This document shows positions 60,095-64,000 of a stretch of 64,000 bases of DNA, in pieces. Under the pieces are notes generated by a model. That model made no database searches. It was given only the letters and a program-made list of their open reading frames with translations, and was not told where the DNA came from. Location of the stretch: NCBI GenBank assembly GCA_050084985.1, contig JBITNC010000001.1, positions 157,604,001 through 157,668,000 of the forward strand, written 5' to 3'. Within the stretch, counting starts at the first letter, position 1. Each line of letters opens with the position of its first letter. Position numbers and translations under genes: made by a program. This DNA is from Nageia nagi (Eukaryota > Pinophyta).

Positions 60095-60539
60095 TGAAAT
60101 TAATCCTTTTTGAATTAACTTATACTCTACAAGATCTCAATAAGGCACTTACAACATCAACACAATAGCACAATAACTTAAGCCAATATCATAAATAACA
60201 CAAGATATAAAGTAGTTCCTCTCTCCTTAGGAGTACTCCCACTAACTAAGATCTTCTTATTCTTAAGGACCTCTCTTACAAAATCTCTCCTCTCTCAAAC
60301 TCTAAACCTATAGCAAAGCTTGCATAACAATTGTACAATATGAGGGGGTTCTTCTCTATTTATAAGAAGAAACCCACTCTATATTTAATCCCTTTTCTAT
60401 TTTTAATCCTTTACCTATTTTTAATCATATTCCTATTTTTGTTCCTTTAATACTTTAAGGTATCTAAAGATACTTTAAGTATTAAGTGAATTTACATTAA
60501 GGAGAAATATTACATAATATTACATTACAAATTCTAACA
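60095..60539 (-). repeat. 3' LTR of the minus-strand copia
   Basis: 445 bp, TGTTAG at 60539 to TTTCA at 60095 on the minus strand. A TTATAAATAGAG promoter-like box lies near 60353-60364. The presumed target base flank is TTTGA (60090-60094, plus strand). Confidence 0.85.
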
Positions 60540-60549
60540 CCCCCCTTAA
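60540..60549 (-). other. Polypurine tract of the minus-strand copia
   Basis: TTAAGGGGGG on the minus strand, directly before the LTR. Confidence 0.85.
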
Positions 60550-61555
60550 TGTAATATTAGGATAAAGCATAGAGAAAAAAAGAAAGATAGAGTTAGATAG
60601 AGTTATCCTCCAAAGAGATACAAGTGGAGATGAGAACATTTACATCATTGAGAAATAAGCAAGATCTTAGTTTGAGACTCACTATAATACCATTTGATAA
60701 AATAGTTTACAATAAAATCATTAATCATAATTGGTTTCACTGTAAGTGTAATTGATCAACATTAAGTTGACATGTGAGCCTCCATGAGCCTGCCCACTCG
60801 AAGTAAGTAACTTGCATTATTAAGATGAAACCTACAAGCTACAAGTAGCTCATAACCAATATTAGTTAGATGCATCATATAACATTTATATCAATCATAA
60901 AATAAATAAACCAAGTAATTCCATCCATAAAGTTATCAATGATGAACTATAAGTCATCACAAAGATGCCAAGCCAATACTTATAGTCATCTATTGTATAT
61001 AAAAACATGCATTGATAAATAACAAAAAGATCATATTCATATATAATTAACTCACCTATGGATAACCAAACAATGCTAACAAACACATACTGATTCCTCA
61101 CATAGTGATATCAAAATAAAATGTACCTTGAGTTCCTCACATAGAGCGAACTAACCATAAAGGTGTACATTTAGATCAACATTATACAACAAAAATAGCC
61201 TCCTAGGAATGAAGTTGTCATCATAGAAATTAATTCAATAAAATAATTTAGACTTAACTCCCCCTTGAGGATAACTTCACTACCATAAGGAATTTTCAAA
61301 GTGTGCACAACAAAGTTTCTAAAGCGGTTAGTGAATAAATCAAGAGAGACAAAGTTAGATGAACAAAGATGCAATTATTTCATCAAGAAATTTCTTTATG
61401 ATATAATGTGCTTGGATTTGTGGTACACTATAAATCATCACTAAGATGCCAAGCCTATACTTATAGTCATCAAACAAAGGAATGTATAAATAAAGTATAC
61501 AAACCAAAAAAACATTCAATAACTTTATTAAGAAGGAAGTTGTTACAATAGATTC
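60550..61555 (-). repeat. Copia 3' spacer with partial tandem duplication
   Basis: Spacer homologous to 54931-55400. It contains a second copy of the pol end: SLDLFTNRF...VILKGEL at about 61255-61365, whose counterpart is LFTKPLPK...LPSKSE at about 61580-61680. The block with AAGATGCCAAGCC and ACTTATAGTCATC also occurs twice (about 60960 and 61445). The plus element's hairpin motif is present in reduced form near 61130-61150 (AGTTC/GAACT stem). Confidence 0.65.
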
Positions 61556-61559
61556 AACA

Positions 61560-64000
61560 AGAATTCAACACTTACTCACTTTTTGAGGGCAAATTCACAA
61601 ACCTAATAGACTCCATAAGCTTATAGAATCAAGGTTTAGGAAGGGGCTTGGTGAATAAATCAATATATTTTAGGCTTGATGGAAAATACTACAAGTGTAG
61701 AAGACCATCCAGAACCTTCTCTCTGATGAAGTGGGCTTGGATTTCTACATGCTTTATTCTTTGATGGAAAATATGATTCTTTGCCAAAGCAATAGCTAAA
61801 TGATTATCTAAAGAAATTTGAGATGTATGAAATTTCTCATATCTATTTTCTTTTATAATATGCCTCAACCAAATAGCTTCATAGGCTACAATTGAAATTG
61901 CATGATATTCAACCTCTATGGTGGAGAGAGAAGTAGCAGGTTTCTTCTTGGATGTCTAAGAGATAGCACCTAAACCAATGATAAACATAAGAAAAGGTTA
62001 ATTTTCTATCATATCTATCTCACCCATAGTCATAATCTGAGAATCTTGATAGAACAAATGAAGGTAACTTGTCATACTTGAGAGTAAGATCCTTAGTGCT
62101 TGCAACATACTTCAAAATTTTTTTAACAGCATTGAGGTGCTTAACATATAGCTTTTGCATAAATCGATCCATCAAATTCATGGTAAAGGTAATATTTGGC
62201 TTGGAGATAGTCAAATAAAGAAGACTACCAATTAGTTTGTTATAAGTCGTAGCATCTACCAATTGAGAGTTGGAACTAATAGATAAAGTGATTCCAAGAA
62301 AGACTACGATTACAACATGGTTGCACTCCTCCATTCTAAAATTTTTCAAGATATCTAAGATATACTTGGATTGACTAAGATAAGTACAATCCTTGTATTG
62401 GTACACTTTTATACCAAGGTAGTAGTGTAATATACCAACATCAATCATTTCAAAAGTTGCCTTAAGTTTGGATATACAATCTTGGATGAGGACTATATTA
62501 TTCCTTGTAATCAATAGATCATCCACATAGAGAAGAATCAAGATCATCTTATCCTTAGTTGAGCATATAAATATCTATGTTATAGAAGCATTTAGAAAAT
62601 ATAATGTCCTCAAAGAATCCTAAAATATTTTTGTACCAAGCCTGAGGTGCTTGCTTAAGCCCATACAAAGACTTCTTTATCTTACAAACAAAAGATTTGT
62701 TGCCTTCCATAACACACCCTTCTAGTTGGCTCATGTAGATTTTCACATCTACTTCACCATTGAGAAAAGCATTATTAACATCAAATTGAAAAAAATTTCA
62801 TCCCTAAGCTATTGAAAGAGTAAGGATTAACCTTATAATAGCCATCTTTACAACTAGAGCAAAGGTTTCCTCATAATCAACTCCATAATTTTGAATGAAA
62901 CCCTTAGCTACTAACCTTGCTTTATATTTATCAATATCTCTAATTGAATTATATTTTATCTTATAAATCTATTTATTACCAATCACATTTTGTTCATTGG
63001 TATAAGGAACCAAATTCCAAGTTTAATTCTTCATTAGAGCCTCATACTCCACATTCATTACATTCATTCAGCACTCATGCTTTGAAGCTTCCTGAAGGAT
63101 GAGGGCTCATTCTTACTATTAATTTTAACAAATAAGAATTTATAAATGGTCATACTCCTTGTTATCTTTTATGTTAGAGAGTTTTATTCCTTAGGTGACA
63201 AATCCACACTAACATCCAACCAATTAGGTGCAATAGAAGAATCATTATACTCATCAAGGTTCTCATAAGAAGAAGACTCTTTAGGTAGTTGATTGAAATT
63301 TACATCCCTTGACACAAAGACTACCTTGGAGGAAGGTTGTTATAGCCTATAGCCTCTATGCTATCATCATAGCCTATAAAGATACACTTTTTGGATCTCT
63401 TATCCAACTTCTTCCTTTTCTCAGGAATAACAAAGGCATAAACATCACATCTAAAGACCCTAAAGTGAGATATGTTAGGCTTCTTTCCTTTCCATGCCTC
63501 ATACAAATTTTTGCCTTCAACTTATTTTGTAGGACATCTATTTAAGATTTATATAGCAATATTTATAGCTTCACCCCATAAGAATCTAGGAATATCTTCC
63601 ATCATACATATTTTCATTTTCTAAATGGTTCTATTCTTCCTTTTGGCTACACCATTCTGCTAAAGAGTGCAAGGGATAGTAAATTGCCTCTTGATTCCAT
63701 ATTTGGTACAAAAATTATTGAATTTATTATTATTTTATCAAATCTCAACATCTTGATTTTGAATCCAAACTAATTTTCAACCAAGTATTTGAAATATTTG
63801 AACCTACCAAAGGTTTGATCCTTGTGTCCTAAAAGATAACCAAATGTTATCTTGCTGAAGTCATTGATGAAGGTCAAGACATAAGATGCTCTTCTAAGTG
63901 ACTTAGTTAGAAATAGACCCATTAAATTTGAATGCACAAGCTAAAAAGGTTTAGTTGCAATTATTTCCCTATCTTTCTCAAATATATAAGCTATCATAAG
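61560..64000 (-). pseudogene. Copia pol remnant: integrase, RT, RNase H
   Basis: Minus-strand coding in pieces. Integrase C-terminal part with KPNISHFRVF and KLDKRSKKCIFIGYD (63321-63506). Reverse transcriptase pieces at 62555-62746 (SLYGLKQAPQAWYK) and 62020-62547, with YVDD intact at 62518-62529. RNase H and end of pol at about 61580-62010 (KKPATSLSTIEVEYHA, KHVEIQAHFIREKV). Upstream to 64000 lie further integrase pieces with stops. A stop and frameshift separate the two reverse transcriptase pieces. Not functional. Confidence 0.9.

Larger units (their letters stand above)
60095..64000 (-). mobile_element. Ty1/copia element, minus strand, runs off window
   Basis: 3' part of an element related to the one at 47424-55871: it has the same purine tract (ATTAAGGGGGG), an LTR beginning TGTTAGAATTTGTAATG, homologous 3' spacer and homologous pol. 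The 5' half lies beyond 64000. It is older and more decayed than its relative. Confidence 0.9.

Overview
This window reads as nuclear DNA from a large-genome seed plant, most likely a gymnosperm such as a conifer. It is AT-rich, and its one recognisable host gene has introns of 4.0 and 6.8 kb, both on a 14 kb locus. Most of the rest is nested or decayed retrotransposon and DNA-transposon sequence, with many fragments of PLS-class pentatricopeptide-repeat (PPR) genes. No rRNA, tRNA, organellar or bacterial gene was recognised. The species assignment is inference.

Layout. 1-4.5 kb: a 100-bp tandem repeat and a minus-strand copia-type LTR in otherwise unassigned DNA. 4511-12803: a complete Ty3/gypsy-type element with two 716-bp LTRs, a decayed gag and no visible pol. 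A foreign solo LTR sits inside its 5' LTR. 13609-15534: a compact minus-strand non-autonomous LTR element (TRIM-like) with CCCCC target duplications. It shares LTR tip, primer-site core and purine tract with the gypsy element, so it is probably mobilised by that family. 19361-33396: a ten-exon gene on the minus strand for the transcription factor DP, the dimerisation partner of E2F in cell-cycle control. Every exon can be placed by splice sites and family motifs. One intron is GC-AG. Exon 8 lacks one base, which breaks the reading frame, and two conserved DNA-binding residues are changed. 37.7-38.95 kb: a minus-strand Ty3/gypsy integrase remnant. 40.97-41.53 kb: a fold-back repeat around a CA/TA microsatellite.

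42154-59029 is best explained as one very large CACTA (En/Spm) transposon. It has matching 30-bp ends starting CACTAGACCAAAA, a 3-bp TGA target duplication, subterminal repeats, and a broken Transposase_24-like gene. Its cargo is scrambled and tandemly amplified PPR gene fragments, including a 111-bp (37-codon) minisatellite. A Ty1/copia element (47424-55871, GATAT target duplication) later inserted into a PPR motif inside it. That copia has LTRs differing at 1 of 459 bases, yet its gag-pol is full of stops and frameshifts and has lost integrase residues. It also carries its own PPR fragments and a GC-rich tract in its leader, and an array of hairpin repeats after pol. 60095-64000 is the 3' part of a related copia element on the minus strand that runs off the window.

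The DP gene is the only locus with a likely cellular role. The main interest elsewhere is how mobile elements captured, multiplied and re-mobilised host gene fragments.
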